Positions 44,874 to 55,418 of a stretch of 64,000 nucleotides of DNA are shown in pieces (position 1 is the stretch's first letter; each line of letters begins with the position of its first letter). Below the pieces are notes generated by a model. It saw only the letters and a list, made by a program, of their open reading frames with translations, had not been told where the DNA came from and did not search any database. The position numbers and the translations under genes were made by a program. Source of the DNA: Achromobacter spanius. GTDB lineage: Bacteria; Pseudomonadota; Gammaproteobacteria; Burkholderiales; Burkholderiaceae_B. Location of the stretch: contig NZ_CP121261.1 of the NCBI RefSeq assembly GCF_029637605.1, positions 1,364,001 to 1,428,000 of the forward strand. The letters run 5' to 3'.

Positions 44874-47800
44874 TCACGCCTTGCCGTATCCTCCGCCGCC
44901 TGGGGTTTCAACCACGAATACGTCGCCCGGCTGCAATTGGGCGCTGTCTTGCGGGCCGAGTTCATCGATGGTGCCATCAACGCGCTCGATCGAGTTTCGG
45001 CCCATCGCGCCAGGCAGCCCGCCAGCCAGGCCGAACGGCGCGTAGCGGCGGTTGTTGGACAGGATGGCCGCCGTCATGGCTTCCAGGAAACGGATGCGGC
45101 GTACACCGCCCTCGCCGCCCAGGTACCGCCCGGCGCCGCCGGAACCCTTGCGGATTTCGTAGGACTCCAGTCGAACCGGGAAGCGGAACTCCAGCACCTC
45201 GGGGTCCGTCAAGCGCGAATTCGTCATGTGCGCCTGCACCACCGACGTGCCGGCGAAACCCTCGTCGTGCGGGCCCGCCGCGTCGATGCGTACCGGGCCC
45301 GCGCCCGTGCCGCCCGAGATGGTCTCGTAGTACTGATGGCGCGCGTTGCCGAAGGTGAAGTTGTTCATCGTGCCCTGGCTGGCCGCCAGCACGCCCAACG
45401 CGCCATACAAGGCGTTGACGATGCACATGGACGTTTCCACGTTGCCCGCCACCACCGACGCCGGCGGATTGGGCCGCAGCATCGAACCTTCCGGCAAGAT
45501 GATCGATAGCGGCGCCAGGCAGCCGTCGTTCAGCGGGATGTCGTCATTGACCATGGTGCGGAACACATACAGCACCGCAGCCACGGCGATCGCACCAGGC
45601 GCGTTGAAGTTGTTGTCCAGCTGCGGTGACGTACCAGTGAAATCGACCACCGCGCTACGCGCCTGCGTATCCACCTTGACCGCCACGCGTATCACCGCGC
45701 CGTTGTCCAACGGGTATTCGTAGCTGCCATCCTTCAGCACCGAGATCACGCGGCGCACCGCTTCTTCGGCGTTGTCCTGCACGTGGCCCATATAGGCGCG
45801 CACAACGTCCAAGCCGAAGTGGTCGCACATGCGCAGCAACTCTTGCACGCCCTTCTCGTTGGCGGCTATCTGCGCGTGCATGTCGGCGATGTTCTGATCC
45901 GGATTGCGCGCGGGCCAGCGGCCCGAGCCCAGGATGTCGCGCGCGGCCTGCTCGCGGAATTCACCGTTCTTCACCAACTGGAAGTTGGTGAAGAGCACGC
46001 CCTCGTCTTCCACCGTTTTGGAATCGGGCGGCATCGAACCCGGCGTCGTGCCGCCGATATCCGCGTGGTGCCCACGCGAACCGACGTAGAACAGGATTTC
46101 GCGGCCAGCGTGATCGAACACCGGTGTAATGACCGTCACGTCGGGCAAGTGCGTGCCACCGTGATAAGGGTCGTTCACCACATAGGCGTCGCCCGGCATC
46201 ATGCGGCCGGCGTTGGCGTTCATCACCGTGCGCACCGATTCACCCATGGACCCCAGGTGCACCGGCATGTGCGGCGCATTGGCGATCAAACGAGCTTGCG
46301 CATCAAAAATGGCGCACGAGAAATCCAGGCGCTCCTTGATGTTGACGGAGTACGCCGTGTTCTGCAGGCGGTAGCCCATCTGCTCGGCAATCGACATGAA
46401 GAGGTTGTTGAACACCTCCAGCATGACCGGATCCGCCTGCGTACCAATGCGACGCCGGTCCGCGCGCGCCTCGACACGCCGGATCACAAAATGGTCCTGC
46501 GCCGTCAGTTCGGCCTGCCAGCCGGGTTCCACCACGGTCGTCTGGTTGGGCTCTGAGATGATGGCGGGACCCGCCACCACGTCGCCGCCCGCCATGTCTT
46601 CGCGAACGTACAAGGGCGTGTCGCGCCATTCGCCCGCGCTGTACATGCTGACCACGCGGCGGGCCGCCAAGGCGCCCTCGCGGGTGCGCGACACCGACGC
46701 TTCGCCGACGCGCTCGCCGCCACCGGTGGCTTCCACCGAAATGGTTTCGACGACGAGTTCGCGGTTGGGCATCAGGAAGGAATAGCGCTGCCGATACGCG
46801 GCTTCGAAATCGCCACGCGCCTGCTCCAGGGTGGAAAAGGCAACTTCCAGCGCCGTATCCGTGCCCCGGTATTTCAAATGCAGGCGGCGCTGCACGCTGA
46901 TGTCGCCATCCGGCACATGCTGGCGGCGAAGCTCGCCCACCGCCTGCCCGGCCAGCACATCCAGCTCGTCCTTCAACTCGCCCATCAGGTCGGCGTCCAG
47001 CACCTTTTCAACCGTCTTCTGGCGCATGTCGGTCTGGTCGGCCAAGCCCATGCCATAGGCCGATAGCACGCCGCCCAGGGGATGCGCGAACACCGTCGTC
47101 ATGCCCAGCGCATCGGCCACCAGGCAGGCATGCTGCCCGCCCGCGCCGCCGAATACCGTCAAGGCGTATTCCGTCACGTCGTGGCCGCGCTGCACCGAGA
47201 TGCGCTTGATGGCTTCCGCCATATTGCCGACGGCAATCTCCAGAAAACCTTCGGCCAATTGCTCCGGTGTCATCTCGCGGCCGGTGGCGGCGCGCACGTC
47301 GTCCGCCATGGCCGTGAAGCGCGCAACCACGGCGTCGCGATCCAGGGCTTCATTGGCCTCGGGGCCGAACACATTGGGGAAAAAGTCGGGCTGGATCTTG
47401 CCCAGCAGCACATTGCAGTCCGTCACTGCCAGCGGACCGCCACGGCGGTAGCAAGCGGGCCCGGGGTTGGCGCCCGCCGAATCCGGGCCGACGCGCAGGC
47501 GCGCGCCGTCGAAATGCAGGATGGAACCGCCGCCCGCCGCCACGGTGTGGATGCTCATCATGGGCGCGCGCATGCGCACGCCCGCCACCTGGGTTTCGAA
47601 CTCGCGTTCGAACTCGCCCGCGTAGTGCGATACGTCGGTGGAGGTACCGCCCATGTCAAAGCCGATGACCTTGGGAAAGCCCGCGATTTCGCTGGTGCGC
47701 ACCATGCCGACGATGCCGCCGGCCGGGCCGGACAGAATGGCGTCCTTGCCTCGGAAACGATGCGCGTCGGTCAGGCCGCCGCTGGATTGCATGAACATCA

Positions 47801-48500
47801 GGCGGATGCCCGGCAGTTCGCCCGCCACCTGATCCACGTAGCGCTTCAGGATCGGCGACAGATAGGCGTCAACCACCGTGGTGTCGCCGCGCGATACGAA
47901 CTTGATCAGCGGGCTGACTTCGTGCGAAGCCGACACCTGCGTGAAGCCCACTTCGCGGGCGATGCGCGCTGCGCGCTGCTCATGGCCGGTGGCGTGCCAG
48001 GCGTGCATGAACACAATGGCCACCGCGCGGATGCCGCTGTCGTAGGCGGCTTGCATGCCCGCGCGCAAACCGGCTTCGTCCAGGTCGCGGATGACTTCGC
48101 CATCGGCTGCCACGCGCTCGTCGGCTTCGACGACGGATTCATAGAGCATTTCGGGCAGCACGACGTTGCGGTCGAACAGCCGCGGCCGATTCTGATACGC
48201 GATGCGCAACGCATCGCGAAACCCGCGCGTCGTCACAAGCAGCGTGCGCTCGCCCTTGCGTTCCAGCAAGGCGTTGGTGGCAACGGTGGTGCCCATCTTC
48301 ACGCACTCAACCTGTTCGACCGGCACGGGCTGGCCGGGCGCCACGCCCAGCAGCTTGCGGATGCCGGCCACGGCCGCATCGCGGTACTGCTCGGGATTTT
48401 CCGACAGCATTTTCGCCGTGGTGGTCGTGCCATCGGGGCGGCGCGCCACGATGTCGGTGAAGGTGCCCCCACGATCGATCCAGAATTGCCACTTCTTCAT
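44874..48500 (-). CDS. 5-oxoprolinase (ATP-dependent), OplAH-type, fused hydantoinase A/B
   Basis: 1208 residues. HyuA part first ([15 protein letters not shown] at about 10-24, [25 protein letters not shown]), then the HyuB part from about residue 700 ([51 protein letters not shown] at the end). The fused order and length match 5-oxoprolinase, which opens 5-oxoproline to glutamate with ATP; N-methylhydantoinases look similar. ATG at 48500 has AGGA upstream; the frame stays open to 48707. A MarR-like regulator lies just upstream. Confidence 0.87.
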   Translation of the reverse strand: MKKWQFWIDRGGTFTDIVARRPDGTTTTAKMLSENPEQYRDAAVAGIRKLLGVAPGQPVPVEQVECVKMGTTVATNALLERKGERTLLVTTRGFRDALRIAYQNRPRLFDRNVVLPEMLYESVVEADERVAADGEVIRDLDEAGLRAGMQAAYDSGIRAVAIVFMHAWHATGHEQRAARIAREVGFTQVSASHEVSPLIKFVSRGDTTVVDAYLSPILKRYVDQVAGELPGIRLMFMQSSGGLTDAHRFRGKDAILSGPAGGIVGMVRTSEIAGFPKVIGFDMGGTSTDVSHYAGEFEREFETQVAGVRMRAPMMSIHTVAAGGGSILHFDGARLRVGPDSAGANPGPACYRRGGPLAVTDCNVLLGKIQPDFFPNVFGPEANEALDRDAVVARFTAMADDVRAATGREMTPEQLAEGFLEIAVGNMAEAIKRISVQRGHDVTEYALTVFGGAGGQHACLVADALGMTTVFAHPLGGVLSAYGMGLADQTDMRQKTVEKVLDADLMGELKDELDVLAGQAVGELRRQHVPDGDISVQRRLHLKYRGTDTALEVAFSTLEQARGDFEAAYRQRYSFLMPNRELVVETISVEATGGGERVGEASVSRTREGALAARRVVSMYSAGEWRDTPLYVREDMAGGDVVAGPAIISEPNQTTVVEPGWQAELTAQDHFVIRRVEARADRRRIGTQADPVMLEVFNNLFMSIAEQMGYRLQNTAYSVNIKERLDFSCAIFDAQARLIANAPHMPVHLGSMGESVRTVMNANAGRMMPGDAYVVNDPYHGGTHLPDVTVITPVFDHAGREILFYVGSRGHHADIGGTTPGSMPPDSKTVEDEGVLFTNFQLVKNGEFREQAARDILGSGRWPARNPDQNIADMHAQIAANEKGVQELLRMCDHFGLDVVRAYMGHVQDNAEEAVRRVISVLKDGSYEYPLDNGAVIRVAVKVDTQARSAVVDFTGTSPQLDNNFNAPGAIAVAAVLYVFRTMVNDDIPLNDGCLAPLSIILPEGSMLRPNPPASVVAGNVETSMCIVNALYGALGVLAASQGTMNNFTFGNARHQYYETISGGTGAGPVRIDAAGPHDEGFAGTSVVQAHMTNSRLTDPEVLEFRFPVRLESYEIRKGSGGAGRYLGGEGGVRRIRFLEAMTAAILSNNRRYAPFGLAGGLPGAMGRNSIERVDGTIDELGPQDSAQLQPGDVFVVETPGGGGYGKA

Positions 48501-48580
48501 GCGTGATCCTTGAAAACAAACGGCCACGGCGCGTGCCGCCGCGGTCGGGTTGCGGTGTGCCGGGCCATGCCCGAACAGAT

Positions 48581-49090
48581 TCAGAGTGAGGTTGCCGCCC
48601 GCGCGGCCTGGTCGTACAGGCCCGATAGCGAGCGCAGGGCGTGCGCCAGTTGGCGGCTGAAATCCAGCCCGCCCCCACCCGGCCCGTCCAGGCCGGCGGT
48701 CAGGCATTGCTCGCGGATCTCGCCATAGCGTTTGAGGATGGTCGCGCCGTCCGGCGTGACGCTGTAGAACACTTCCTTGCTGCTGCGTTCGCCCTTGACC
48801 ACGCCCAGGCGCTCCAGCTTCTTCAGCGCGTAGCTGACGATGTGGGTGTCTTCGACGTTGAGCGTGAAGCAGATGTCGGCAAGCTTCTTGGCGCGTTGCC
48901 GGTGGTAAACATGGTGGAACACCATCACGTCGGTAGGCGTCAGGTCGGGTAGCCCGGCCGCCGCCATGCAGCGCACCGTCCAGCGGTCAAAGGCATGGCT
49001 GGCGATCATCAGGCCGAATTCAACTTCGGACAGATCGGGCGCGCTACCGCCGGCAAGGTGGGCCGACGACGCTATCAACGTGGAGCTCAT
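48581..49090 (-). CDS. Winged-helix MarR-type transcriptional regulator
   Basis: 169 residues. The core [20 protein letters not shown]...[20 protein letters not shown] forms a MarR-like winged helix in which the [14 protein letters not shown] segment is the recognition helix. It precedes the 5-oxoprolinase gene by 80 bases on the same strand, so it may regulate that gene. No duplicated operator half-sites were found by eye. Confidence 0.82.
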   Translation of the reverse strand: MSSTLIASSAHLAGGSAPDLSEVEFGLMIASHAFDRWTVRCMAAAGLPDLTPTDVMVFHHVYHRQRAKKLADICFTLNVEDTHIVSYALKKLERLGVVKGERSSKEVFYSVTPDGATILKRYGEIREQCLTAGLDGPGGGGLDFSRQLAHALRSLSGLYDQAARAATSL

Positions 49091-49151
49091 GGGACGCTTG
49101 AACCAAGTTTATCTGGTTGAAATACTAATAATTTATGGGCATTTCATCCAT

Positions 49152-49190
49152 AAAAAATAAGCATTGAACGGCCGAAAGCGGCCATTTCAA
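49152..49190 (-). terminator. Terminator of nudC
   Basis: On the minus strand TTGAA-a-TGGCC...GGCC-g-TTCAA forms a hairpin followed by TGCTTATTTTTT. Confidence 0.65.
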
Positions 49191-49247
49191 GGGAATACCC
49201 CTAGCACCATGGCGACTGCAATGCCGCCTGATGCGGCAGGATGTTGT

Positions 49248-50018
49248 CTAGGGCGCGGCCCAGCCCATGGGCAGATTGGCGCGGATGAGCCAGCCCGCAA
49301 TCGAAATGCGCGGCGCGATATCGGGCATGGGGTCGCCCGGACCAAACCAGCGCGCATCGGCGATCTCGTCTTCCTGCACGCGGATATCGCCCGAGACGTA
49401 GTCGGCGGTAAACGCCACCATCAGCGAATGCGGAAACGGCCAGGGCTGGCTGCCGAAGTACTGCAGATTGCCGACCTTCAAGCCGACTTCCTCGTAAACC
49501 TCGCGGTGCACGGTTTCTTCGATGCTCTCGCCCGGCTCGACGAACCCAGCCAACGCCGTGTAGCGGGCCGTGGCGGTAGTGGTGTGCCGTGCCAGCAGGA
49601 TGCTGTCGCCCTTGCGGATCAGCACCATCATGGCCGGCGATATGCGCGGGTAGGCTGAAAAACCACAGGACGGGCAGCGCAGGCAGAATTCGTGCGCCAC
49701 GCGCTCGGCGGGGGTTCCGCAGGCGCCACAGAACCGGTGCGTGCGCGCCCATTCGGCGATCTGGTAGGCGCGGCCCGCCAGCGCCATGCGCTCGTCGTCC
49801 AGCACGCCAAACAGCGACCGCAACTTCTTGAAGGCATAGCCTTCGGGCGCCTCCAGCGTGGGGTCCACATGCATCGTCCGATACGGGGAATCGGGCGTCG
49901 TCCAGATCGGCTGCAAGGCCGGCAGGGCCAGGCCGATGCGTTCGCACAATGCCAGATCCGGCAACAAGCTGGACGCTTCTTCAACCAGCAACTCATCTCG
50001 ACGGAAAACGAAATTCAC
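49248..50018 (-). CDS. nudC: NADH pyrophosphatase / NAD-cap RNA hydrolase
   Basis: 256 residues. Zinc ribbon Cys97, Cys100, Cys115, Cys118; Nudix box GFVEPGESIEETVHREVYEE starting at residue 158; and SQPWPFPHS (190-198), the motif specific for NAD(H)-type Nudix enzymes. It cleaves NADH to NMNH and AMP and removes NAD caps from RNA. Single gene, divergent from the TRAP operon. Confidence 0.95.
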   Translation of the reverse strand: MNFVFRRDELLVEEASSLLPDLALCERIGLALPALQPIWTTPDSPYRTMHVDPTLEAPEGYAFKKLRSLFGVLDDERMALAGRAYQIAEWARTHRFCGACGTPAERVAHEFCLRCPSCGFSAYPRISPAMMVLIRKGDSILLARHTTTATARYTALAGFVEPGESIEETVHREVYEEVGLKVGNLQYFGSQPWPFPHSLMVAFTADYVSGDIRVQEDEIADARWFGPGDPMPDIAPRISIAGWLIRANLPMGWAAP

Positions 50019-50298
50019 AAGGGGCCTCTGCAGCTTGCATACACAGCCGCAATCTTAGAAGAAAAACGGGGGCATGAATTCGAGGTGTCCACGGCGTGCA
50101 CAACGATTTAACCTTCAACGAACTGGCACGCCGAAGCCTAGGATTAACCCGTAAACCGGCGTATTTTCTGCGCGATGGTGCCGCGCAGCACCATAGAATG
50201 GCACGGCTTTTAGGCCGCGCACCATCCGCGCAGCAGTCTCTTTCAAGAATGCCTATCGGGCACAACCCGTCTTCACCATTCGCACAGAAGGACCATCC

Positions 50299-51273
50299 AT
50301 GTACAAGAAAATCTCAATGCTGGCCGGCAGCATCATCCTGGCATTCAGCGCCGGCGCACAGGCCGAAACCAAGTGGGATTTGCCCAGTGCCTACCCGGCC
50401 AGCAACTTCCATGTTGAAAACCTGACCAGCTTCATCAAGGAAGTGGATACGCTGTCGCAAGGCAAGCTGAAGATTCAGCTGCACAACAATGCGTCGCTGT
50501 ACAAGGCGCCGGAAATCAAGCGCGCCGTGCAAGGCAACCAGGCGCAGATCGGCGAAATCCTGCTGACCAACTTCGCCAACGAAGACCCGATCTACGAACT
50601 GGACGGCCTGCCCTTCCTGGCCACCGGCTACGACGCTTCGTTCAAGCTGTACCAGGCGCAAAAGCCCTTCCTGGAAAAGAAGCTTGAGTCGCAAGGCATG
50701 ATGCTGCTGTACGCCGTGGCATGGCCGCCCCAAGGCATCTTCGCCAACAAGGAAATCAAGCAGATCAGCGACATGAAGGGCCTGAAGTGGCGCGCGTACA
50801 GCCCGGTCACGGCCAAGATCGCTGAACTGGTGGGCGCGCAACCCGTCACGGTGCAGCAGGCTGAACTGGCGCAAGCGCTGGCCACCGGCGTGATCGATTC
50901 CTACATGTCGTCGGCTTCCACCGGCTACGACACCAAGACGTACGAATACATCAAGAAGTTCTACGACACGCAGGCCTGGTTGCCCAAGAACGCCATCATA
51001 GTGAACAAGAAGGCCTTCGACGCGCTGGACCCCGCCTCGCAAGAAGCCTTGAAGAAGGCCGGCGCGGATGCCGAAGCACGCGGCTGGAAGCTGTCGCAAG
51101 AAAAGAATAAGTGGTATCAGGAACAGCTGGCCAAGAACGGCATGGAAACCATCCAGCCCACCGTCGAGCTGAAGGAAGGCCTGTCGGTGATTGGCAAGCG
51201 CATGCTGGATGACTGGCTGAAGAAGTCCGGCGCGGACGGCAAAACCATGATCGACACCTACAAGAAGCAGTGA
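50299..51273 (+). CDS. TRAP transporter substrate-binding protein (DctP type)
   Basis: 324 residues. Signal peptide cut after GAQA (about 22). ETKWDLPSAYPASNFHVENL opens the mature protein, and the segment KGLKWRAYSPVTAKIAELVG contains the arginine that binds the substrate carboxylate in this family. Captures an organic acid in the periplasm. AGAAGGA lies 6 bases before the ATG. First of three co-directional TRAP genes. Confidence 0.93.
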   Translation: MYKKISMLAGSIILAFSAGAQAETKWDLPSAYPASNFHVENLTSFIKEVDTLSQGKLKIQLHNNASLYKAPEIKRAVQGNQAQIGEILLTNFANEDPIYELDGLPFLATGYDASFKLYQAQKPFLEKKLESQGMMLLYAVAWPPQGIFANKEIKQISDMKGLKWRAYSPVTAKIAELVGAQPVTVQQAELAQALATGVIDSYMSSASTGYDTKTYEYIKKFYDTQAWLPKNAIIVNKKAFDALDPASQEALKKAGADAEARGWKLSQEKNKWYQEQLAKNGMETIQPTVELKEGLSVIGKRMLDDWLKKSGADGKTMIDTYKKQ

Positions 51274-51280
51274 TATTTCC

Positions 51281-51781
51281 ATGCGCCGCTTTTTAGATGG
51301 TCTTTACGGCGCGGCCGGCCTGTTGGCCGGCTTGTGCACGATCGGCGTCCTGGCGTCCGTGCTGGCGGCGATCATCGCCCGCCAGCTCGGCTTGAACATT
51401 CCGGGCACCGATGCGTATGCAGGCTATTTCATGGCCGCGGCGGGTTTTCTGGCGTTGGCCAGCACGTTCAAGCACGGCGAACACATCCGTGTGACGCTAT
51501 TGCTGAATTCGTTGGCGCCGGCCGGCAGCCGCCGGCTGGATATTTTTGCGCTGGCCGTCGGCTCGCTCCTGGCGTCCGCCTTTGCGTTCTTCAGTATCAA
51601 GCTGACCTACGACTCCTGGCTGTACAACGACATCTCCACCTCCAACGACGCCACGCCGCTCTGGATTCCGCAGATCAGCATGGCGGTGGGCACGGTGTTG
51701 TTCCTGGTCGCCCTTGTCGACGAGTTGATCCGTCGCTCACGCGGCGTGCCCGCCGCTACTTCGCAGCAATCCCATGAATGA
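51281..51781 (+). CDS. TRAP transporter small permease (DctQ type)
   Basis: 166 residues with four membrane helices. IPGTDAYAGYFMAAAGFLAL and LWIPQISMAVGTVLFLVAL are DctQ-like. Starts 7 bases after the binding-protein stop; its own stop overlaps the start of the large permease by 8 bases. Confidence 0.92.
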   Translation: MRRFLDGLYGAAGLLAGLCTIGVLASVLAAIIARQLGLNIPGTDAYAGYFMAAAGFLALASTFKHGEHIRVTLLLNSLAPAGSRRLDIFALAVGSLLASAFAFFSIKLTYDSWLYNDISTSNDATPLWIPQISMAVGTVLFLVALVDELIRRSRGVPAATSQQSHE

Positions 51782-53075
51782 ACTTCTTGTCATTACCCTA
51801 TTGGTCGTTTCGATCTTCGCGCTGTTGGGCTGCGGAGTCTGGGTCGGCCTGACGCTGGCGGGTACGGCCTGGATCGGCATGGAGATTTTCTCCAGCCGCC
51901 CCGCGGGCGACGCCATGGCCGTCACCATCTGGGGCGCCTCGTCCAGTTGGACGCTGACCGCCCTGCCCTTGTTTCTGTGGATGGGCGAGATCCTGTTCCG
52001 CACCCGGTTGTCCGAAGACCTGTTCAGGGGCTTGGCGCCGTGGCTGAACCGCCTGCCGGGCCGGCTGCTGCACACGAACGTGATCGGTTGCGCGATTTTT
52101 GCCGCCGTGTCGGGCTCGTCTGCCGCTACCTGCGCCACCGTCGGCAAGATGACCATTCCCGAGCTGAAGCGCCGTGGCTACCCCGAGGACAAGATCCTGG
52201 GCACGCTGTCGGGCGCGGGCACGCTGGGCCTCTTGATTCCGCCGTCCATCATCATGATCGTGTACGGCGTGGCGGCCGACGTGTCGATCGCCAAGCTGTT
52301 CATCGCGGGGATTCTGCCAGGGCTTCTGCTGGCCGTGCTGTTCATGGGCTATATCGGTTGGTGGGCAATACGCAATCCCAAGCAAGTGCCGGCGGCGGAT
52401 CCCGGCATGCCATTCATGCAGAAGCTGTCGCAGTCGCGGCACTTGATTCCGGTCATGGTGCTGATCGGCGCGGTGCTGGGCTCCATCTACAGCGGCATCG
52501 CCACGGCCACGGAAGCGGCGGCGGTGGGTGTGGTGGGCGCCTTGATCCTGTCGGCGCTGCAGGGCTCGTTGAACCGGTCAACCTTCAAGCAATCGCTCTT
52601 GGGCGCCACCCGCCTGTATTGCATGATTGCGCTGATTCTGGCGGGTGCGCAGTTCCTGACGCTGGCAATGGGCTATATCGGCCTGCCGCGCGCGCTGGCC
52701 GAATGGATCGGCGGGCTGGGCTTGTCGCAATTTGGCCTGATCATGGCGCTGATGGTGTTCTTCATCGTGCTGGGATGCTTCCTGGACGGCATTTCGATCG
52801 TGGTGCTGACTATGGGTGTGCTGCTGCCGACCGTGCAGGCGGCGGGCATTGACCTGATCTGGTTCGGCATCTTCATCGTCTTCGTGGTGGAAATGGCACA
52901 GATCACGCCGCCGGTGGGCTTCAACCTGTTCGTGCTGTCCGGCATGAGCGGACGCGAATTGCCCTACATTGCGCGCGCTTCAATGCCCATGTTCCTGCTG
53001 ATGGCCATGGCGGTACTGCTGCTGTATTTCGTACCCGGTATCGCGACCTGGCTGCCGCTGCACATGAAACTGTGA
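51774..53075 (+). CDS. TRAP transporter large permease (DctM type)
   Basis: 433 residues, about twelve membrane segments. SGSSAATCATVGKMTIPELK and GAGTLGLLIPPSIIMIVYGV are the conserved DctM sodium/transport-site regions, repeated in pseudo-symmetry near ITPPVGFNLFVLSGM. It performs sodium-driven import of the acid delivered by the binding protein. Overlaps the small-permease gene; followed by a strong terminator. Confidence 0.94.
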   Translation: MNELLVITLLVVSIFALLGCGVWVGLTLAGTAWIGMEIFSSRPAGDAMAVTIWGASSSWTLTALPLFLWMGEILFRTRLSEDLFRGLAPWLNRLPGRLLHTNVIGCAIFAAVSGSSAATCATVGKMTIPELKRRGYPEDKILGTLSGAGTLGLLIPPSIIMIVYGVAADVSIAKLFIAGILPGLLLAVLFMGYIGWWAIRNPKQVPAADPGMPFMQKLSQSRHLIPVMVLIGAVLGSIYSGIATATEAAAVGVVGALILSALQGSLNRSTFKQSLLGATRLYCMIALILAGAQFLTLAMGYIGLPRALAEWIGGLGLSQFGLIMALMVFFIVLGCFLDGISIVVLTMGVLLPTVQAAGIDLIWFGIFIVFVVEMAQITPPVGFNLFVLSGMSGRELPYIARASMPMFLLMAMAVLLLYFVPGIATWLPLHMKL

Positions 53076-53093
53076 CGCCTTGGCGCTGCACGC

Positions 53094-53125
53094 AAAACCG
53101 GTCGCCCAGGCGGCCGGTTTTTTTT
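53094..53125 (+). terminator. Rho-independent terminator of the TRAP operon
   Basis: AAAACCGG-T-CGCC / GGCG-G-CCGGTTTT followed by a run of T residues, 18 bases after the large permease stop. Confidence 0.9.
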
Positions 53126-53422
53126 GCCTGTTCGTCACCGATTTGACGGGCCGCGCGTTTCGATTTCTGTAAACCAGGGAAAACGCCAGATCCGATTGGG
53201 CACCACGCAGGTGCCAACTTTCCTAGAATCCCCTGGCGCCAATCGGCTGCACCAACTTGGCGCAGCCGATTGGCTTGCACCCTTGGGCTTATGCTCCGGA
53301 CCCGCGCTGCATCCAAAGCGTCGGTGCACGGGCCCAACGTCGGACGACCCTTCCGGCGCAAACACCTCCGGCCACAAGCCGGAAGCAATCAAAATAAATC
53401 AGCTACACAGGAGGACTTCTCA
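53126..53422 (+). promoter_or_regulatory. Porin leader region with a long palindrome
   Basis: No gene. The main signal is a perfect 13-bp inverted repeat, GCCAATCGGCTGC (53238-53250) and GCAGCCGATTGGC (53262-53274), with an 11-base loop, 148 bases before the porin start. It may be an operator or an mRNA stem. An AGGAGG ribosome-binding site lies at 53409-53414. Confidence 0.5.
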
Positions 53423-54496
53423 GTGAAACGCATCACCCTTACGCTCGCCGCAGCAGGCCTGGGCCTGGCCACCGGCACCGCTTCGGCGGAAACCAGCGTC
53501 ACCCTGTACGGCATCGCCGACGTCAGCATCCGCTACCTGAGCACCAGCGCCGGCAGCGTTGGCGAGGACGGCAGCCGGGTGTCGATGGAAAACGGCGCCA
53601 TCTCGAACAGCCGCTGGGGCCTGCGCGGCTCTGAAGACCTGGGCAATGGCAACCGCGCCTTCTTCCGCCTGGAAAACGGCTTCAACATGCAGAACGGCAA
53701 TTCGTCGGCCACGGGCAAGGCGTTTGGCCGGCTGGCCTACGTGGGCCTGGATGGCGGCGGCATCGGCCAACTGACCTTGGGCTTGCAGAACACGCCGATG
53801 TTCGATTTGCTGGCCGATCACTTCGACCCGCTGACCGTGGGCAACTACGATCAGAACGCCTGGTTGCCCGCCGCCATGTCGCGCGTGCGCACCAACAACA
53901 TGACCAAGTATTCCAACACCATTGGCGACCTGTCATTGGCGTTGTCGTGGGCTAACGGCGAAAGCTGGGAAGACCACAAGGCCGGCCAACAATACGGCGC
54001 CAGCCTGCGCTACATGGTCGGCAAGCTGGGCCTGGGCGCGGCGTATCAGCAAACCTACGACGGCCTGGATTCCGATCTGCGCCAACGCGTCTGGAACCTG
54101 AACGCGTCCTACCAGTTCGACAGCGCCAAGGTGTTCGTCGGCTACTTCAACGGCCGCGACGAAACCGGCTGGGTCAATGCCGTCATGGGCGGCGCCACCA
54201 GCACCGCCGGTCTGAACCGCAAGGACAACGGCTATTTCGCGGGCGTCACCTGGCAAGCCACGCCGCGCTGGGCCATTACCGGCGCCGGCTATTACGACCA
54301 AAGCAAGAACGTGGTTGAAGACGGCGACAAGGGCAAGCGCTATGCGCTGGTGGCCGTGGCGGAATACGCGCTGTCCAAGCGTTCGCAGGTCTACGGCACC
54401 GTGGACTGGAACAAGGTCAGCGACGCCGCCAGCAATGAAATCGCCGGCAAGAACCACCAGGTGGGCGCGGCCGTGGGCTTCCGCCACATTTTCTAA
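53423..54496 (+). CDS. Gram-negative porin (Omp32-like)
   Basis: 357 residues, GTG start after a strong AGGAGG site. Signal peptide cut after TASA (about 22). The mature start ETSVTLYGIADVSIRY, the loop-3 PEFG-like region being replaced by TPMFDLL, and the final VGAAVGFRHIF with C-terminal Phe are classic for betaproteobacterial trimeric porins. Lets small solutes, often anions, across the outer membrane. It follows the TRAP operon and may widen access to its substrate. Confidence 0.93.
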   Translation: MKRITLTLAAAGLGLATGTASAETSVTLYGIADVSIRYLSTSAGSVGEDGSRVSMENGAISNSRWGLRGSEDLGNGNRAFFRLENGFNMQNGNSSATGKAFGRLAYVGLDGGGIGQLTLGLQNTPMFDLLADHFDPLTVGNYDQNAWLPAAMSRVRTNNMTKYSNTIGDLSLALSWANGESWEDHKAGQQYGASLRYMVGKLGLGAAYQQTYDGLDSDLRQRVWNLNASYQFDSAKVFVGYFNGRDETGWVNAVMGGATSTAGLNRKDNGYFAGVTWQATPRWAITGAGYYDQSKNVVEDGDKGKRYALVAVAEYALSKRSQVYGTVDWNKVSDAASNEIAGKNHQVGAAVGFRHIF

Positions 54497-54533
54497 GCGG
54501 CACGCGAATCGGGCGTTTTAAGAACGTCCACGT

Positions 54534-54574
54534 AAAAACCCCATCGCACGAACATGCTGCGATGGGGTTTTTTT
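54534..54574. terminator. Bidirectional terminator between porin and DUF1445 gene
   Basis: AAAAACCCCATCGCA / TGCGATGGGGTTTTT with a 9-base loop. The right T-run overlaps the last bases of the minus-strand gene. Confidence 0.9.
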
Positions 54575-55379
54575 ACAGCATCGCCATGCGGCTGTTGACC
54601 AGGTCGGTCACCAGCATATGCCCTGGGGCGTGCGTAATGCAGAACTCCGGGCGCACGGACGACACCACGGACTGCGGCGTGACGCCGCAAGCCCAGAACA
54701 CCGGCATTTCGCCGGGGCGGATCTCGACGGCGTCACCGTAATCCGGCCGGTTGATGTCCGCGATGCCGATCAACGCGGGGTCGCCGATGTGCACCGGCGC
54801 ACCATGCACGGACGGAAAGCGCGACGTGACCTGGATGGCGCGGATGGCGTCGGCCGCCTTCAATGGGCGCATGGACACTACCAGCGGCCCGCTGAACGAG
54901 CCGGCCGGTTGCGTGGGGATGTTGGTGCGGTACATGGGCACGTTGCAACCCTGCTCGATGTGGCGCACCGGCAAGCCGTTGTCCAGCATGGCTTCTTCGA
55001 ACGAAAACGAGCAGCCGATCAGGAACGACACCAGATCATCGCGCCAGATATCGCGCACGTCGGTGGGTTCGGCCACCAGCTCGCCGTTCTTCCAGACGCG
55101 ATAGCGCGGGATGTCGGTGCGGATGTCGATGTCCGCCCCCAGTTCCGGCAACGCGGGGTTGCCGGGTTCGGACATGGCCAGCAAGGGGCAAGGCTTGGGG
55201 TTGCGTTGGCAGAAATGCAGAAACTCGGCCGCCAGCGCGCGCGGCAGGATGGCCAGGTTGGCCTGCACATGCCCCGGCGCCAGGTTGGCCGTGGGGCCGG
55301 TCAGGCGCCCGCTGCGGGCATCCAGCCGGGCCTGGCGGGCCAGTTCGACACTATTGCGTACTACGTCGACGGGCGACAT
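54573..55379 (-). CDS. DUF1445 family putative hydro-lyase (D-glutamate cyclase-like)
   Basis: 268 residues, normal length. [42 protein letters not shown] and [11 protein letters not shown] are the family signatures. DUF1445 includes the domain of mammalian D-glutamate cyclase, which forms 5-oxo-D-proline, and B. subtilis YcsI encoded near the 5-oxoprolinase genes. The bacterial reaction is not established. Last gene of the TRAP/DUF2848/amidase operon, 39 bases after the amidase. Confidence 0.87.
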   Translation of the reverse strand: MSPVDVVRNSVELARQARLDARSGRLTGPTANLAPGHVQANLAILPRALAAEFLHFCQRNPKPCPLLAMSEPGNPALPELGADIDIRTDIPRYRVWKNGELVAEPTDVRDIWRDDLVSFLIGCSFSFEEAMLDNGLPVRHIEQGCNVPMYRTNIPTQPAGSFSGPLVVSMRPLKAADAIRAIQVTSRFPSVHGAPVHIGDPALIGIADINRPDYGDAVEIRPGEMPVFWACGVTPQSVVSSVRPEFCITHAPGHMLVTDLVNSRMAML

Positions 55380-55418
55380 GGAAAATCCTCTTGATGCGGG
55401 TTGTGAGGCGACGGCCGA

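Noticed and set aside
47082..48506. 474-residue open frame antisense to the 5-oxoprolinase gene
   Set aside because: Shadow of a well-supported 1208-residue enzyme; His-rich artefact composition.
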